Source of the DNA: Fidelibacterota bacterium
Lineage (GTDB): Bacteria; Marinisomatota; Marinisomatia; Marinisomatales; TCS56
Length of the DNA stretch: 6,223 nucleotides
Direction: 5' to 3'
Assembly: GCA_030634675.1 (NCBI GenBank)
Contig: DAOWAH010000107.1
Span: 1 to 6,223, forward strand
The notes beneath the pieces were generated by a model that ran no database searches, was not told where the DNA came from, and saw only the letters and a list, made by a program, of their open reading frames with translations. The position numbers were made by a program, and so were the translations under genes. How positions within the stretch are numbered: position 1 is the stretch's first letter; the number at the start of each line of letters is the position of its first letter. Shown here piece by piece: positions 4,557-6,223 of this stretch.

Positions 4557-6107
4557 ATGACTAATTTCACAGATTGCCTCAACCCTGCCACCGGCGAAAA
4601 GATCGGACAGGTGCCGCTGACAACCGCCGAAGAATTAAAGCAGATTTTTTCTAAAGCTCGTCAGGCTCAAAAGGAGTGGGCGGTCCGGCCGGTGAGCGAA
4701 CGCGCCCGTTATATTTTTAAGGTCCGCGATTACCTGGTGGAAAACGCCGATGAAATCGCCACAATAATTTCGCAGGATAATGGCAAGGTCAAACTGGATG
4801 CCATGGTCGGCGAAGTCTTTGCCGCCGCTTTAGCGGCTAATTATTATGCCAAGCATGCCAGTCGCTTTTTAAAAGACAAAAGGTTACGGACCGGCAGTCT
4901 GCTCCTGATCTATAAACGGCCCAAGGTGGTACATGTACCCTACGGTGTGGTGGGGATCATTTCTCCTTGGAATTACCCCTTCGGAATACCTTTCCATGAG
5001 ATTGCCTTTGGTCTACTGGCCGGTAATTCCATTGTAATCAAAACCGCCACCGAAACCCTATTGGTCGGACAAAAACTGGCGGATATCTTTCAGCAATCGG
5101 GATTGCCGGAAGGTATCTTTAACTTCGTCAATATTCCCGGCCGGGAAGTGGGCACCGCTTTTCTGGAAAACGGAATTGATAAATTATTCTTTACCGGATC
5201 GGAAGCAGTGGGTAAAATTCTCAGCCACCAGGCGGCCGATACCCTGACGCCCCTCAGTCTGGAACTGGGCGGCAACGATCCGATGTTGGTCTGCCCCGAC
5301 GCCGATGTTTCCCGGGCTGTGGGCGGCGCAGTTTGGGCTAGCTTCACGAACTCTGGTCAGAATTGTGGCGCCACAGAACGTATTTACGTCCATGAGAAAG
5401 TCTACGATAAATTCTGCGAATTAATGCGGGAAAAAGTAGCTGATTTCAAGATCGGTCTTGGCACCGATCTTACCAACGATATGGGCGTCATGACCACCAC
5501 CAATCAGGTTAAGGTTGTACAGGAACATCTGGAAGATGCCCTAGCCAAAGGGGCAAAAATTCTTGTGCAAACCGACTCTGCTGATACCAGTTTGAAAAAT
5601 GTTCTACCAGCGATGGTACTGACCGATGTCAACCACGATATGCGGGTGATGCGGGAAGAAACCTTCGGGCCGGTTCTGGGGATCATGAAAGTAACCGATA
5701 TGGACGAGGCCGTCCAATTGGCCAACGACAGCGATCTGGGCCTGACCGGCTCGGTCTGGTCTAAAGATCGCAATTATGCCGAATCTTTAGCTCGCCGATT
5801 GGAAGTCGGGGCAGTGCTGATCAACGATCATTTAATGAGCCATGGCATGGCCGAAACGCCCTGGGGCGGTTTTAAAAATTCTGGTAATGGCGGTCGCACC
5901 CATGGCCGGTGGGGTTTCGAGGAAATGACCCAGCCCCAGGTAATTGTCCAGGATTATTTCCCGTTTGCCCGTCAATCCATGTGGTGGCATCCCTATAATA
6001 AAAATATCTATAACGCTTTTTTGCATCTACCAAAATTGCTGTTCGGTAAAACCATCAAAAAACGACTACAAGGATTGTGGGCGTTGATCCGGGTGTTACC
6101 GAGGTAA
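4557..6107 (+). CDS. NAD(P)-dependent aldehyde dehydrogenase with a basic aromatic C-terminal tail
   Basis: The enzyme should oxidise an aldehyde to a carboxylic acid with NAD(P)+. All core residues are present: SPWNYPFG (136-143) with N139 of the oxyanion hole, FFTGSEAVG (211-219) for cofactor binding, LELGGNDP (235-242) with general base E236, GQNCGATER (267-275) with nucleophile C270, and EETFGPV (367-373) with E368. The cofactor-binding lysine segment reads IVIKTATE (159-166); most family members have KPS or KPA, so Thr replacing Pro after K162 is a small oddity. About 45 residues follow the normal domain (471-516), rich in Trp, Tyr, Leu, Lys and Arg, ending KKRLQGLWALIRVLPR. This may bind membranes, as in fatty-aldehyde enzymes, but that is inferred. 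No Shine-Dalgarno is evident; AACCACTAACCA precedes the ATG. The gene lies 71 nt after the GMC gene, so the two probably act in sequence (alcohol, aldehyde, acid) on a hydrophobic substrate. Confidence 0.92.
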   Translation: MTNFTDCLNPATGEKIGQVPLTTAEELKQIFSKARQAQKEWAVRPVSERARYIFKVRDYLVENADEIATIISQDNGKVKLDAMVGEVFAAALAANYYAKHASRFLKDKRLRTGSLLLIYKRPKVVHVPYGVVGIISPWNYPFGIPFHEIAFGLLAGNSIVIKTATETLLVGQKLADIFQQSGLPEGIFNFVNIPGREVGTAFLENGIDKLFFTGSEAVGKILSHQAADTLTPLSLELGGNDPMLVCPDADVSRAVGGAVWASFTNSGQNCGATERIYVHEKVYDKFCELMREKVADFKIGLGTDLTNDMGVMTTTNQVKVVQEHLEDALAKGAKILVQTDSADTSLKNVLPAMVLTDVNHDMRVMREETFGPVLGIMKVTDMDEAVQLANDSDLGLTGSVWSKDRNYAESLARRLEVGAVLINDHLMSHGMAETPWGGFKNSGNGGRTHGRWGFEEMTQPQVIVQDYFPFARQSMWWHPYNKNIYNAFLHLPKLLFGKTIKKRLQGLWALIRVLPR

Positions 6108-6129
6108 TTTAAAACATAAATATATTATC

Positions 6130-6223
6130 CGTAGGGTGGCTTCGCGATATTATGATTTTGTTGTAACGTCCGTATCATTTCAACAAACGTAGGGTGGCTT
6201 CGCGATATTATGATTTTGTTGTA
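6130..6223. repeat. Two exact 36-nt direct repeats with a 22-nt spacer
   Basis: Both copies (6130-6165 and 6188-6223) begin CGTAGGGTGGCTTCGCG and end ATGATTTTGTTGTA, with no mismatch. The spacer (6166-6187) ends CAACAAA, which is the reverse complement of TTTGTTG near the end of each repeat, giving a possible 7-bp hairpin (6157-6163 with 6181-6187). The second copy ends at the window edge, so more copies may follow. The repeat pair lies 22 nt after the aldehyde dehydrogenase stop codon. A 22-nt spacer is short for CRISPR and no cas gene is seen, so a tandem intergenic repeat is more likely. Confidence 0.8.

Noticed and set aside
6130..6223. CRISPR array of two repeats
   Set aside because: The repeat length fits, but a 22-nt spacer is too short, only two repeats are visible, no cas gene is present, and the spacer can pair with the repeat.

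Overview
The window carries five complete protein genes and the start of a sixth. All are ordinary bacterial chromosomal types, and no phage, plasmid or transposase gene is visible. The lipoprotein-type envelope amidase, an Fe-S type Rrf2 regulator, a SPASM-like radical SAM enzyme and the many palindromic intergenic repeats suggest a Gram-negative environmental bacterium, possibly of a poorly cultured lineage. That placement is an inference, and the sequence does not fix the phylum.

Region 1 (1-803, minus strand): an Rrf2-family regulator (348-761) lies 39 nt upstream of a DUF438 gene that runs off the left edge (1-308). The two probably form one operon. A perfect 7-bp inverted repeat (763-780) overlaps the regulator's ribosome binding site and is the best operator candidate. 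The regulator has three cysteines spaced much like those of IscR/NsrR. DUF438 proteins commonly continue into hemerythrin and PAS domains. An iron-sulfur or nitric-oxide/redox stress response is therefore plausible but unproven.

Region 2 (804-1645, plus strand): a leader with two overlapping, mutually exclusive hairpins (810-865 and 853-909) is followed by a lipoprotein amidase of the PGRP/Amidase_2 family (990-1607). A perfect 28-nt palindrome (1618-1645) lies after the gene.

Region 3 (1646-2904): an uncharacterised radical SAM protein with a SPASM-like cysteine-rich C-terminus (1717-2616). Its stop codon falls inside a second palindrome of the same family as 1618-1645. The following 288-nt gap, the longest gene-free stretch, holds a degenerate repeat relic and a half copy of the palindrome. 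I see no credible gene there.

Region 4 (2905-6107): a GMC flavoprotein of the cholesterol-oxidase-like group with a ferredoxin-like CxxCxxCxxxC motif, followed 71 nt later by an aldehyde dehydrogenase with a basic, aromatic C-terminal tail. Together they suggest stepwise oxidation of a hydrophobic alcohol to an acid. The gap between them is almost filled by an inverted repeat that also supplies the stop codon of the GMC gene.

Region 5 (6108-6223): two exact 36-nt direct repeats separated by 22 nt, the second ending exactly at the window edge.

No RNA gene or convincing CRISPR array was found. The most unusual aspect is the repeat content. Several unrelated palindromic or repeated elements occupy most of the intergenic space, and two members of one family differ only by compensated base changes plus one deletion.
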